The notes: generated by a model not told the origin, from the letters alone. A stretch of DNA of 64,000 nucleotides from Balaenoptera acutorostrata (GCF_949987535.1 NC_080067.1:46684910-46748909); one strand, 5' to 3'; positions 1-11,797 are shown, counted from the first letter of the stretch. Numbers and translations: made by a program.

Positions 1-76
1 TTTTGAATATCATTTCTGACTTCTCTAACTCATGAGAATATTTCCTTCTAGAGCATCTTAACACAGTGTCCAGTGT

Positions 77-889
77 TGTAGTCTGTTCAGGCTGCTATAA
101 CATAATATAGACAGTCCCCAACTTACGATGGTTCGGCTTATGATTTTTCGACTTTATGATCGTGCAAAAGTGATACATATTCAGAAGAAACTGTACTTTG
201 AATTTTGAGTTTTGCTCATTTCCCAGGCTAGAGGTACGCAGTAGGATTCTCTCTCATGATGCTGGGCAGGGGCAGCGAGCCACACCGCCCAGTCAGCCAC
301 ACGATCACGAGGGTGAACAACCGATTCTGACAACCATTATGTTTTTCACTTTCAGTACAGTATTCAATCAATGACATGAGACATTCAGCACTTTATTATA
401 AAATAGGCTTTGTGTTAGATGATTTTGCCAACTGTAGGCTAATGAAAGTGTTCTGAGCACACTTAGGGTAGGCTAGGCTAAGCTATGATGTTCAGTAGAT
501 ATATTCAATGCATTTTCGATTTTTCAATTTACGAGGGTGATTTATCAGGATGTAACCCCATCGTAAGTCAAGGAACATCTGTACCATAAACTAGGTGGTT
601 TATAAACAACAGAAATTTATTTCACATGGTTTTTAAAGGCTGAAAGTCCAAGATCAGGGTGCCTTCATGGTCGGGTGAGGGCCCTCTTCTGACTTCCTGT
701 GTGCTCACGTGGTGGAAGGGCTCTGGAGCTTTCTCAGGCCTCTTTTATAAGAGTACTAATCCATTTATGAGGGCTCTGCCCTCATGACCTTATCACCCTC
801 CCAAAGCCCCATCTCTTAATACCATCATATGGGACATTAGAATTTCAACATGAGAATTTGTGGGAGGCACAGACATTCAGACCATAGCA
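77..889 (-). mobile_element. MLT1-type MaLR LTR, split by a nested MER2
   Basis: The sequence reads as the reverse complement of an MLT1A/B-like LTR. It starts with gtctgttcaggctgctataa, continues after the nested element with tggtttataaacaacagaaa and ccctcatgaccttatcaccc, and ends with cattcagaccatagca. The two halves (77-107 and 584-889) join cleanly in the consensus order once the nested DNA transposon is removed. It is an old LTR relic with no internal region. The ORF running out of its right end (860-1129) is not a gene. The family call rests on memory of the MLT1 consensus; the exact subfamily is uncertain. Confidence 0.8.
108..583 (-). mobile_element. MER2-family DNA transposon (Tigger-type MITE)
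   Basis: Terminal inverted repeats are visible: the left end reads acagtccccaacttacgatg and the reverse complement of the right end reads tacagatgttccttgactta, sharing the CTTACGATGG core. TA dinucleotides flank both ends, as expected of Tc1/mariner-Tigger elements. Inside is the MER2 signature ggctaggctaagctatgatg. At about 475 bp it is longer than the classic 345-bp MER2, because of an extra GC-richer stretch near 230-330. It is non-coding and inserted into an MLT1 LTR. Confidence 0.8.
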
Positions 890-2310
890 CTCAGTACCTC
901 AACAGTTGGGAAACTGCAGTTTAGTTTTCACAGCAGTATCCTGAATACTTCAAAATTCAGGCATTTCCCTCTAGATGGTAATAGTTTCTCTCTCCATCTG
1001 TCTCCTTCTCTCTCTCATCCTTCTACAATCCCTCACTCCCCACCCCTCATCTTATTTTTCTCTTTGTTTCTTTTATTTAACTGGCTATGTTCTAAAATTT
1101 ATTACATTTTTAATTTTTATATTTATTAAAAATTTTGATGACTTGTTCTGTTAGTTTTTAAAATGGATGGGTATAATAACTGGATAAATTGTTTTTATAT
1201 TTAACTCAGCTGTTATCTTCAGTAAAAAAAAGTTTCCTGTTCTTTCTTTATTGCTTCTTGGTTGTCTCTTCTATTGTGTAGGAAAAAAGTAAAGAAGTGA
1301 AAATGAGGAAGTCACTGAAGATCTTGTCCGTCTCTTCCACTTTTTACAATGCCATAATTTCCCTTATTTGTGGTCTTCTACTTTTCTACCAAATCCCCAT
1401 CTCAAATTCTTTGTTCTTAAAGAAAACAGCAGTGAACAAGTGAGTCTCTCATTGTGTCAGCATTTGTGGAAGAAAACAGTGGATAGAACTAACAAGTAAC
1501 TATCCCCTCATTTCCTAGGGACTGTTTCTTTGTGGCTAGATTTGTTTAAAATGTTTTGAGAAAAACATTACTTTTGAGAAAACTCATTATGTTTTTAACC
1601 TACCAGTCTTCAAATGCTTTCTGATCTACAGGAAAATCAATCTGAGATTAAGGAACTAGGAAAAATGAAAATGCCGTCACGGAATTAGAGATGCATTTGA
1701 TTTTTGCACTCAAGATTCAGCTTTTGAAAAGTATTGGCCCATATAAATAGAAAGAAATAAACAGCCAAATTTGCCTACTTGTCTGAAGACCTGCATGTGT
1801 TTTAAAATCATACCTGAAAGTGTTATGGGCCTGGTGTAATTGCATTTGCAAATAAAATGTAGGAAGCTCAGAGTACAATTAGGTGGGTTAATTTTCCCTT
1901 TCTGTTGTAATGTCAGTAACTTCAAACCTCTTTAGTTGACTGTTCTTCCTTGTAAACCTTCCCCTGTAGGGGAAATCAGTATTTCAGAGCCACCAAAGAA
2001 AATGAGCTTGTCTAAAAATAGTTGCCTGTTGACAAGACTTTAGCAGATTTTTTTTTTCTGGTAATACGAAAGCTTTACAAAATGGAATGAGGTCAAATAC
2101 GACAGATGTGGTCAAATCCACTTCTAATCTGTAAATCCCTGCAGTTGTGCTAATTTTTAAATGGATATTTTGAAGTTTTACTGAATTTATGACATTCTCA
2201 GCATTTCCCCGTATCTCTAAGCATTTGGGGGTACTCGGTTGCATTCTGTGCTTTGTTGATCAGTGCCCTGTTCGCTGGTACCCACCGGGTCCTGCTTACT
2301 AAAGCCTCAA
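890..2310. other. Stretch without a recognised gene or repeat
   Basis: AT-rich, apparently unique sequence. It contains pyrimidine-rich runs near 985-1060 and a short very AT-rich tract near 1090-1140. ORFs of 60-90 codons here show no recognisable domain. No splice-bounded exon can be supported. Confidence 0.5.
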
Positions 2311-2324
2311 ATGAGGTTCTTTTT

Positions 2325-2482
2325 TCTGATATTTTCTTTTTTATTTATTTGTTTTTTATTTATTTTTTTATACAGCAGGTTCTTATTAGTTATCCATTTT
2401 ATACATATTAGTGTATACATGTCAATCCCAATCTCCCAGTTCATCACATCACCACCAACCCCCTCGCTGCTTTTCCCCCTTG
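2325..2482 (-). mobile_element. Very short L1 3'-end insertion
   Basis: A T-rich tract (the reverse of an A tail) is followed by tacagcaggttcttattagt and gtgtatacatgtcaatccca. The same L1 3'-UTR text recurs at 45.4 kb at the end of the nearly full-length L1. Imperfect direct repeats of the type tgaggttcttttt (2312-2324) and tgaggttctcttt (2484-2496) flank it, consistent with a TSD. Only about 160 bp of L1 3' UTR was inserted. Confidence 0.75.
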
Positions 2483-2575
2483 GTGAGGTTCTCTTTTGCT
2501 CTGCTTTTATTTGTCAGGAATTGTTTTCTACCAGCCCCAGATAATCAAATCAGTTTACTATAATACTCTTTACAG

Positions 2576-2812
2576 CTGTGGTTCTCAACTGGGGGCGATT
2601 TCCAACCTGCCTCTACCTCTTCACCCCAACGTTTGGCAACGTCTAGAGGCCTTTTTTTGTTGTCCCAACTGAGGAAGGGGAGTGGGAGTGAGGGCTAGTG
2701 TTATCTAGTGGGTAGAAGTCTAGGATGCCGCTAAACATGCTCACAGGCCAGCCCTTGCAGTGAAGAATTATCTGGCCCAAGATGTTGATAGTGCTGAGGT
2801 GGAGAAACTTAG
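2576..2812. mobile_element. MER20 (hAT-Charlie non-autonomous DNA transposon)
   Basis: It starts gtggttctcaactgggggcg, continues with the signature atctagtgggtagaagtcta and gaattatctggcccaagatg, and ends gtgctgaggtggagaaac. The inverted-repeat logic of the ends (ttctcaac versus the reverse of gtggagaaac) fits the family. Length is close to the 219-bp consensus. It is non-coding. MER20 copies have been reported as regulatory elements in placental-mammal endometrial cells, but nothing here shows that this copy is active. Confidence 0.75.
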
Positions 2813-2990
2813 AGCAATAGTTCTCAATTTTTGTAGCATATAGAATCACCTTGGGGGGCTTCTGTCCAGACTCACCCAGACCAATTAAATCAGAGTATCT
2901 GAGCAGTAGGGCCCAAGCCTCGGTGTCTTCTAAATCTTCCCGGGTGATCCAAGTACACAGCCAAGGTTGAGAACTGCTACTTTAGAGCAA
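2813..2990. mobile_element. MER5A-family hAT-Charlie relic
   Basis: The text follows MER5A: gttctcaatttttgtagcat, agaatcaccttggggggctt, a middle 'gagtatctgagcagtagggcc', then ccgggtgatccaagtacaca and ttgagaactgctactttaga. Both ends carry the CTCAA/TTGAGAAC inverted terminal motif. It lies directly next to MER20, giving two hAT miniature elements back to back. Confidence 0.7.
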
Positions 2991-3135
2991 ACATTTTTAG
3001 AGGGCGAGACTAGCTTAGGCATCATCCCAGATGCTTTGCTTACTAAAGTACCTGAAAGGGCATCATTAAAGTGTGCTTTGACGTATTGGGCAATGTCCCA
3101 TTATAGTATGATAGTGAGGTTCAAATGAAATTTTT

Positions 3136-3150
3136 TTTTAAAGGATTTTC

Positions 3151-3181
<31 letters not shown>

Positions 3182-3473
3182 TTTTTTGGCTGTGTTGGGT
3201 CTTCGGTTCGTGCGAGGGCTTTCTCCAGTTGCGGCAAGCGGGGGCCACTCTTCATCGCGGTGCGGGGACCGCTCTTCATCGCGGTGCGCGGGCCTTTCTC
3301 TATCGCAGCCCCTCCCGTCGCGGGGCACAGGCTCCAGACGCGCAGGCTCAGCAATTGTGGCTCACGGGCCCAGCTGCTCCGCGGCATGTGGGATCTTCCC
3401 AGACCAGGGCTCGAACCCGTGTCCCCTGCATTAGCAGGCAGACTCTCAACCACTGCGCCACCAGGGAAGCCCC
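3136..3473 (-). mobile_element. CHR tRNA-Glu-derived SINE
   Basis: On the + strand it runs tail first: a (ATTT)n run, then ttggctgtgttgggtcttcg and the tRNA-derived head in reverse (ggctcgaacccgtgtcccct, ending ccaccagggaagcccc). On the minus strand the GGTTCGAGCC B box and TGGCGCAGTGG A-box-like motif of a tRNA promoter are intact. TSDs are tcaaatgaaattttt (3121-3135) and tcaaatgaattttt (3474-3487). Internally about 24 bp around cttcatcgcggtgcg is duplicated in tandem (about 3250-3294). High CpG retention suggests a fairly young copy. Confidence 0.92.
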
Positions 3474-3489
3474 TCAAATGAATTTTTAA

Positions 3490-5860
3490 CAACGTTTTAT
3501 ATTCTCTAAACCCAGTACTTATAACTTGAGGGACTGCTATTCTCATTATCATATTGGAAGTTTGTTTCCCTTGGCTCTTTCTACCCTTCTAGTAAGTGGA
3601 GATTGCAAGTATTTACTGGTAGCTTTAATGGATAAAGTTCTCTCAGATAACATTTGGGGCATGTTTGGAACATTGTTGATTTGTTTCCCTTAAAGTTTTC
3701 ACATGTATCTTTTTTTACTGGATGAACAAGTTTCATCATTTGTATCTACCCGAATGGATGTGCTGTGCAAAGTATAGGATATGAAGTATCCTCTCTAAGA
3801 ATATTTTATACGAATTTTTGCCCTAGCCTTCCATTCTTCACCATTTTCTCTCACCAAAAACTAAATCTTAAAATGCATGGACAGCCACCCTAAATAAATA
3901 AATATTCTCCAAGTATTATTAACGTAGAGCTTTTTATTTTATTTCAGATGCCTGTGTTGATGATGCAGGTTTTCAGGAAACCCCCAAAACCGTAAATGCC
4001 TTTCAAGGCTTTTGACAGTCAGGGTAAATTGAACAATTCTCAGTGATGTATTATATAGTAAAAACCATTCCGTTTATAAAAACCAGCACACACCTGCCTA
4101 GTAAACAGTAAAACTGTCCTCTTCCACATTTGTCTCAAAGCCTTAGTGGAAATCAGGTTGTGGAACTCTGGAAAACACCCAGCTTCTTTGAAGAAACAGA
4201 GTGTGGTGTTACTCATGGAGAGCCTTCTGATATTTGGGTCACTAACCCGCTCTGCCGCCTGTGCTCCCCGCGTCTGTCGGTGGATGCTGGGGGGTAATCA
4301 GAAGGAATGGGAGGGAGGAAGGGGGTGGTGGTGACTGCAGAGCCCAGAGGCTGCTCATGTTCTAGAGGTCAGTCACGTACCTCAGGCAGGATGGGGACAA
4401 GCCCAGGTTTTCTGGGGACTGAGGTTTCCACAATTTGCGGAATCGTCTTTAGGAAAAAAGAATAAACATTAGGTGTAAAATGAAGATTTATTTAGCATGA
4501 GAAAAGAAACCACAACAAATTATAATTTAAAGAGCTAACAAATACCCAAATATCAGAGAACCTAGAAAAATAACAAAATATAAAATGGGGCCAATAAACA
4601 ATGGTACCTACAGTATAGGATTGCTGTTAAGATTAAATGACATAATACGTGTAATGCAGCGTGCAGGGGTTACATGCATGGGATTTTAAAAAATTTATTA
4701 TTTTACTTTTGGCTAAGGGATGGAGAAGTGGATCTTTTTTTTTTTAAATGGCTTCCTAATATATGGGATGGATGTGCACCTGAGGACAAAGGAGAGGTGG
4801 TGATACTGTCATGCCAGGGTTGCTGTCTCAGTTACCACCTGGCATGTACCAGAATTTAAGACAAGTTTCTCAGTATCACAAAGCATGGAGTAATAGCGAG
4901 GCTTCACTAGGGAAGGAAAGAACTTCTAAGGCCAATATTAGCAAGAGACGGTCTAGGTTCCCCATACTCCAGCACTCCACAGAGAGGTATGTCCATGGCC
5001 AGGACTCTCTACTGGACACATCATGGTGTCTATATAATGTAGAGAAACCATATCTTCACACCCCTACATTACTTTCCTTTTTCTATAAGCAAGTGTGAGA
5101 GCATTCTTCTCAGTGATGGAACACATTAACTTCTCAGACTATATAGATTTAGTTGCCAGCTTTTTACAGTTGTTAGCTGGGAATACCCGCTTCCCAGCCC
5201 CTGAAGTCCTTGGGCCACAAGAAGTTGTAGCCCCTCAGTCTAGAGGAGGAAACTCCAGATACCATGGAAAGCTGAGTTTGGGTCATCCCTCCCGCTGGGA
5301 GATTCCTTAGTCCTTAATTAGCTCATCATCCAGGCGGTTACAGCCAGCCCTCAGTGTCACTTTTGGACCGTGCTGTTCCTTCAGTCACAGATATCGTCTG
5401 TTCTCTGCTTAACTCCTAGTCTAGATCTGAGCCCCAATGGGAACAGGGATTTGGGTAAGAAATTTAAAGGAATTTAAAGTCCCCATTGTGGGAGACTCTG
5501 GGCATACTTAGTGCTGCTGTAGGACCGAGGGGTCAAGGTGCAGTAGAGGACCAGTTTCACACCACTGCTTGGGAACGCCCTGACACCCATTAGGTTCCTC
5601 GAGAATGGGCGGCTTTGGTTGCATCGGGAGATGGCACCTTTGTCCTGGACAATTTGTGATGGACATACCCTTACAGCATGTTGGCTAATAAGGAAGAAAT
5701 CTGTTTAAATTATCTCAAGAAAAAAGGTTTATTAGAAGAACAGAATCTTTTGGAATTTAAGGAAGAGCTGAATAGTCATATAACCAGGGCAGCTCTAGAA
5801 ACCCTCATAGGATTGTATGGAGCTTCATTCTGGGGCACTGTCATTCACGCGATTAGTTGT
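3490..5860. other. Stretch without a recognised gene or repeat
   Basis: Mostly unique intergenic or intronic-looking DNA. Short ORFs at 4146-4334, 4674-5098 and 5095-5310 show no family resemblance and no consistent coding frame. There is a T run at about 4734-4744. I see no supported exon. Confidence 0.45.
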
Positions 5861-5862
5861 TT

Positions 5863-6165
5863 CAGTTACTACTGCTTTGTAATATACCACCCCAAACTCT
5901 GGCAAAAAAAGAACAAGCATTTTCTTATGCTCATGGATTCTAGGGGTCAAGGTATAAGGGGAATGGCGTATTTTTGCCACCTGATGTGTGGGCCTCAGCT
6001 GGGAGACTCAAATGGCTGGGGCTGGGGAAGCCACTTCCAACATAGCTTCTTCACGCATACTTTTGGCACCTTGGTAACAACTGCTAAAAGGTTGGGCTTC
6101 CCTTGGCACTGTTGGCCTGAGTGCCTACACATGGGCTCATTAATACGGGGGCCAAAAGTTAGACT
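5863..6165 (-). mobile_element. Probable MaLR/MLT1-like LTR relic
   Basis: The segment starts with ctgctttgtaatataccacc and continues with cttatgctcatggattctag and ctcagctgggagactcaaat. This matches the reverse of the common LTR ending in ttaagccactaagttttggg and its upstream part. It is diverged and I cannot assign a subfamily. It underlies the second half of a 165-codon ORF (5678-6175), which argues that this ORF is not a gene. Confidence 0.4.
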
Positions 6166-7835
6166 TTTTAATTAGGCAGTGCAGCGTTTTGAGAGGGAGT
6201 GTCCTAGGAGGGAAGGTCCAAGAAATAATCATTCCAAAAGATCCGGGTAGAAGTTGCATGCCTTTTTTGTTTGTTTGTTTGTTTGTTTTAAGGGGAAATC
6301 ATTTTATTTGAATGAACAAGATAAGTCAAAATGCATATTGAGTATTGTGTACATATTTAAAAATGTGTACCAAAATAGATAATTCTTAATAAATTATAGC
6401 AATTTATGCTTATGCAAAATTGAAAAATATATTTCTATTTTCTTAATGAAGGACATTGTGATAAGTAATATTTCCTCCTCTATGTCTCAACCATCTTGTT
6501 TGGTTTTTTTTTTTCAACATCCTTACTGGAGTATGATTGCTTTATGGTGGTGCGTGCCTTACTTACCTAGCCTGGGAGTCACTTCTGACAAATTCTCTTG
6601 GTCGAAGCAGTCAAAGGCCTGCCCAGGCTCCCGTGGAAGGAACAGAGACTCCATCTCTTTGGGGGGGAGGAGTATCAAAGCATTTGTGGCCATTTTAAAA
6701 AATTGTTACACTGGACCACCATCTTGACTTTGTTTCTTGGTTTAGATTCTTGACCTAGGGAAACTGATTGGCTCAGCTCATTATATAGATCAATTCCTCT
6801 GGTCCTGTCAGCTGTGGCAAATGGTGCAGGCTTTCATATTTAGTAGAACTTCTCTTCCTTGGCTCTGGAATAGGCAGGTTATCTAAAAAGAGTTTGTGGT
6901 TGAGGAAGAAATAATGGGATCTCTAATGTAGACACTGCCAAGAATGGCAACCATATTACCGCCTTCCATAAGCACTCTGGTGAATAGAGGGAACCTGGGC
7001 AAGAGAGAAGAAATAGGGAAAACTCTGTAGGGTGAATGAAGCCCATGGAACACATAGGTTCTATCAAGAGCATGGCATTTGAGTTATTTATGTTTATATG
7101 ACATCACAAGAAAGTGAGGTCTGGAAGCATTTAGGTTAAGTGGTAAGTGAAAGATAGGAGGAGATCAACCTTGTTCTTGAAATGAGAAGAGATTCTACCT
7201 TGAGCAAAATCAAAAACAATAGAACCACTTCACAGCTGCTGTAGATTTCCGACTTTTAGAAGCAGATGTTAAATATCAGATTTTCTTGGCTTTTATCAAT
7301 AATTAGCAACACTGAATGAAATATCTTTCCTCTGAGATTCTCAAGCTGCTTAAACTGATCAGTTAAGTTTAGCTGAGCATCCTGGGGTAGTAAGCAAAGG
7401 GAAACGTGGTTCTTATTTTGGTGTGTATGCTATAAGAGCAGGCACTAAAAAAGAAAAGAATGTTTTCTAATCTTCCTTTCTGCGTGGGAGAACAAACTTG
7501 GGAGGTTAAGTAAATTTTTTCAGGATCTCAGAACAATTGAGTAGAATAGAATAGCCAGTCTTTAACTACCAAAACTTTACTGGGAGCCAACATTTAAGCA
7601 CTACTAACCTGCTTCATATAGAATTTGTAGTGGTAGTGCAGTTAGCCAAAGATGTCTGTACTATTCTTTATGCTTGAGAAGAGGCTAGAGAATGTCTGTG
7701 ACTTTGTAAACTAGTTCGGTGGATCTCATGAGCAGCAGATTTTAAGGGTAATCAGACCTTTACTAGAAAAAGATATTTGCTATGGAAAGGGAGAAGGCAT
7801 GATTCTTTTGTAGAATGTATTGATTGAAGTGAATG
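6166..7835. other. Stretch without a recognised gene; (TTTG)n simple repeat inside
   Basis: Unique-looking sequence. A (TTTG)n simple repeat lies at 6263-6290 and a short T run with L1-like text at about 6505-6550 (too short to call). ORFs such as 6446-6727 and 6879-7073 lack recognisable protein features. Confidence 0.45.
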
Positions 7836-7846
7836 TTGTACTCACT

Positions 7847-7978
7847 GGTTTTTTTTTTTTTGAGGGTTAACTGATTTACTTTCTGAAGAGTTTGAAAAAG
7901 TATATCTTATTTTTTTTAGTACAGCAGGTTTTTATTATCTATTTTGTACATATTAGTGTATGTATGTCAATCCCAATC
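7847..7978 (-). mobile_element. Very short L1 3'-end insertion with TSD
   Basis: A T-rich start, then tacagcaggtttttattatc and gtgtatgtatgtcaatccca, the same L1 3'-end text as at 2.3 kb and 45.4 kb. A 10-bp perfect direct repeat, tgtactcact, flanks it (7837-7846 and 7979-7988). About 130 bp was inserted. It is an extreme 5' truncation. Confidence 0.8.
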
Positions 7979-7988
7979 TGTACTCACT

Positions 7989-9417
7989 TCTTATGTCAAG
8001 GGAAAGAAAGGAGAAAATAGACTGAAACAAAATGAACAATTCCTTAGGAAAATCTGACATCTGAAGAGTATAAGGACTTCAGTGTCTCATGTTGAAGTCA
8101 GCTTTTCCTAACAATATTTCTTAATCTGTTTACTTACCTGTCCGGTTTTCCTTTTTTTTTCTTTAATATTTATTACACCAAGTCCTGTAAAATCAACATG
8201 ATGATTACCCTGTAATAAGTTCCTCTGCAGTGGGAAGTCTTAGAGAGAAACAATTTGAGTATTTCTTTCCACTCTGTTAATACCTAAAACAGTAATTCTT
8301 ACCCTTACAAACCAGCACTTTCTTTTTATAACAAATACTTTTTAGCACTCTATTTACCATCCTGAAATGAAATCCATAGATAATATAATCTACCTACATG
8401 CATAATGTTTTAAAAGTTCAGTGAAATGCCCTAATACAAAGGGAAAAACAAAGGAAAAGTAATGTATAGTAAAATTGCATGTATTTCATGTATTTCAATA
8501 TATAAATATTCAGGCCACAATACATTAAAAGTCATAATGGAGTTGTCAGATGCCTGCGCTTAATGCTGGCGATACCTCCATAAGTACAGCAGCTACAGAT
8601 GCAGGCTGACAGTTGAATTATTTTGACAACTCAAATACAGTGAATGGTGCTGTTGTTGGTGAAGTGATTTTCCAAGATGGGACTAACTCGTCATAAAGTT
8701 TGAAGCAAAACAGAGTGCAAGTTCCTCTTAATTTGCACAGTAGTTGCATTCCTGGAAAATTCAGTGTATAATAAAGCCATTCCAAAGACACTTTTTGTTT
8801 ATACATAAAACAGAAGGTCTAGGCTCATGTAATTATAAACAGGTTTTTCACCTCTGTTATTGGAAAGCTGCGTGGGATGTGGGAAAGTGTTTTGCAGGAC
8901 TGTGTATCATGTTGCAGAAGCTCTAGTGTCCCTGACCCTTGCATCTGTGTGTGTGTGTGTGTGTGTGTAACCCACAGTCATTGTGACAACCAAAAATGCT
9001 CCCCTAAATATTCAAAATGCCCCCATTCAGAGCCAGTGCTCTAGATAATCTGGAACAAAGGTGAAGAATTAAGTTTAGGTGAGAGATGAGTCTTCCTGAG
9101 AACATTTTGAATGTTTCTGATTCATTTTCTTTGGTTTTGAGATGTTGAGAGCCACTGTTCCATTTTCAAATATTGGAACCTTCAGACCATAAGATCTTCT
9201 CAGGAAAAAAGAAAGGTGGTGTGATGGTTTAGATACAGTGCATTAAATTTATAGCTTTCACAAAACCATTTGAGTTTCATTAGAATCCCTAGGATTTGGT
9301 TAGGCAAAGAAGACGCCCAATTGCAGATACTGGTTCAAGCCTAATCACCATTTTAAGGAACCCAGAAAATGGGGTCAGTTATATCTTGGGCAATTGTGTA
9401 ACTATTTTATGAAATTA
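7989..9417. other. Mostly unrecognised stretch; (GT)n and a MER20-like fragment
   Basis: No gene seen. A (GT)n microsatellite of about 11 units lies at 8946-8968. Around 8976-9046 the text gtgacaaccaaaaatgctcc followed by aaatgcccccattcag resembles the reverse of MER20, probably a degraded fragment with the microsatellite grown inside it. ORFs at 8618-8926 are not supported. Confidence 0.4.
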
Positions 9418-9524
9418 AGTATATATATAATATATATACATTTTACATACATTTTATATTACATTATATATATACATATATATATATACATATATACATA
9501 CATATATATATATATATATATGTC
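9418..9524. repeat. AT-rich microsatellite, (TA)n and (CATA)n
   Basis: About 105 bp of alternating TA with interspersed CATA units (tatatatacatatatatata). It is likely length-polymorphic and has no coding content. Confidence 0.9.
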
Positions 9525-9865
9525 TTTCTAGGAGTTATCGAGATCCACTGTGTGTCTATTAGAATCTCCTGAAGGTCACACTGTCTCATTTTCTGTGGAA
9601 TTCTTGGAACCTGGGCATTAACTGTAGTCCCAAGAGCTATGGCCTATGGGAAAGACCCACAAGAGGAACCTGAAACCATTTATGTACTAATGAGAACCCA
9701 AAGTGCTTAACTAGAAAGTGACCAGTCTAATTTCTAAAATGTATACCATTCATCTCATTATGTTGCCGTCAGTATAAACATTTATACGTATGTATATGTA
9801 CATGCATTTATAGTAAATTTATGAAGAGAGTGCCATCTCTGGGTTCCCCTGGGTAATATAATAAC

Positions 9866-10125
9866 CAATAATGACAACAATTATTGACCACTTCTATGTG
9901 CTAGACACTGTTCCAAGCACTTCACATGTTCAATTCTCTCAACAGCCCTAAGAGATAAGTATTATTATTTTACATGGGGAATTTTTACATAGGGAAACTG
10001 AGGCAAAAAGTGGTTAAGTAACTTGCCTAAGGTTCTGTAACTAGTAAGTAGCAAAGCCAGAATTTGAATCCAGGCAGTCTGTGTTTCTGGAACCCAAGCT
10101 CTTAACCATTATACTATGCATGTTT
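9866..10125 (-). mobile_element. MIR SINE
   Basis: The reverse complement of MIR is readable along its length: attattgaccacttctatgt, caagcacttcacatgttcaa, gaaactgaggcaaaaagtgg, gtaacttgcctaaggttctg and gctcttaaccattatactat. It includes the tRNA-derived head at the right edge. It is an old (mammal-wide) element. Confidence 0.85.
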
Positions 10126-10191
10126 AAGAAATAACAAGACTGAAGGTATGGGTTGGGTTGGCAATTCATAATACACAAAGAGGCACCTCTT

Positions 10192-10334
10192 TTTTATTAT
10201 TATTTATTTGTTGTTTTTTAATTTTTGGCCACGCCATGTGGCATGAGAGATCTTAGTTCCCCGACCAGGGGTTGAACCCGTGCCCCCTGCATTGGGAACA
10301 CAGAGTCTTAACCACTGGATCACCAGAGAAATCC
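10192..10334 (-). mobile_element. CHR-2-like tRNA-derived SINE
   Basis: T-rich tail, then tttttggccacgccatgtgg, ccccgaccaggggttgaacc and cttaaccactggatcaccag. This is the shorter CHR subfamily with a gcggcc(A)n tail rather than the long CHR-1 body. A perfect 16-bp TSD, caaagaggcacctctt, is at 10176-10191 and 10335-10350. CpG decay marks it as older than the long CHR copies in this window. Confidence 0.9.
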
Positions 10335-10350
10335 CAAAGAGGCACCTCTT

Positions 10351-11619
10351 AACTACATCCTGCTCCCAAGTCTGATCAAGCTAAATGTTTGGAGGTGATA
10401 ATGGTTGAGAAAACTGTTACAGCTTTATTCCTTAAGTGTCTACAGGGAACTCCCAGTGTTAATTTCAGTGTAACCAGAAGCACATGAACAGCACTGTCTG
10501 TAAAACTGGGAAAATGGCAAATGTCACCTTCATTCAATTCATCAAAACTGGGGCCCAGGACTTTCCAACCTACAGAAATTCAATTCTGACTCATTTAAGC
10601 AAAGGAAAAAAAAAAATAGAATGTGAAATTTATTGGTTCCATAAGTGAAAAAGTCCAGGGGATACACTTGATTTATAAATGGTTTGACTGAAGTCTCAAA
10701 TGATATCAAAGCTCTTATCTCTCCCTCTCTGAGCTCTGCTTCTCTTTGCATGTTAACCTTATTCTTGTCCCTTGCAAATAGTTTCCTCCTTGGAGCCACA
10801 AAGAATACTCACAGCTTGTGATTCCAGAGTTAGAAGGAGCCTCTCTTTTCTGTTATCCGCGGGGGAGACTTTGGCCATTGTGGGTCACATGCTCATCTTT
10901 GAAACCAAGAGCTGTGCCAAGGAGAAAGAACTCTGATTGGCCAGCCTGAGTCATGTGCTCATCTACCTCAGCCCTCCGTGGGAGGGTAGGCAGACACCGT
11001 GGACCTCATGGCTTAGAAGACAGGTGGTGCCCCAGGGGAAAGCAGCGCTGCACAGGTTAAAACAACAGGTGACTGCTTCCAGGACATAAGCTAAGCCAGA
11101 ACCTGACTGCTACTACTTCTGTATTTCCAGGCTGTTTCGTCTCCAACTTGGAACTGAATTGTTGACCCAGGTACAGTGTTCACTTTTGTCATGATGAGGT
11201 TTTTTTTTTTTCCTCTGTTTTGTTTTATACATGAGGATATAGAATTATAAACAGTGCCTGGCATAGGGTAGTTGTTAGCTGATATTATTCTATGCTTAAA
11301 AGTAAAAATGATATTTCTGATATTGCCTCAATAATGAATGTCAAGCAAAAAACTTATTATAGAGTATTCCGGTCTCCGGTGATGCCTAGCAACAATATCC
11401 CAAGGCTTGTCAGCAATTAGATGAATTAGGGAGCAGGATTTCCTAATCTCTGTTACTCTAGAGTTTGATAAATTATCTGATTCGCTACAGCAGAGTTGGG
11501 TAGGGGAAAAGGAAGTCGGATAAGAAAATATGGGAGCTGAACTACAACCTTTCATACTAAAGAGGGTTAGAATAGTGGAGAAAAAGTTGCCTCTTGCCTG
11601 CCGCAGGTCTGCCAGTTGG
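10351..11619. other. Stretch without a recognised gene or repeat
   Basis: Unique-looking. T runs at 11203-11212 and an A run at 10608-10617. ORFs at 10542-10799 and 11328-11555 have no recognisable features. Confidence 0.45.
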
Positions 11620-11654
11620 AAAGTATTGTTCTGGTAATGATTCTAAAGCACCAT

Positions 11655-11797
11655 TGGCAGTCTGCCTGCCTTGGGTGGCTGGGGGAGCTTTGTAAAACTA
11701 TAGCTCACAGACCTCAACCCTGGAGACCTATTTGGTAAGTGGGGAGGGGCCCAGATTCCCAGGATAAGTGATGTGCAGCTAGACATGAGAACTACAA
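11655..11797. mobile_element. MER5A-like hAT relic
   Basis: ggctgggggagctttgtaaa, gaggggcccagattcccagg and acatgagaactac follow the MER5A family, strongly diverged. The right part belongs to the block that is duplicated at 14.5 kb. Confidence 0.5.

Noticed and set aside
3136..3473. tRNA gene suggested by A and B boxes (also at the other CHR copies)
   Set aside because: The boxes belong to the tRNA-derived head of SINEs; there is no cloverleaf with an acceptor stem.
5678..6175. 165-codon ORF
   Set aside because: Its second half lies in an LTR-like relic; no domain or splice context supports coding.
6505..6555. T run followed by L1-like tactggagtatgattgcttt
   Set aside because: Too short, and I found no TSD, so an L1 stub could not be claimed.
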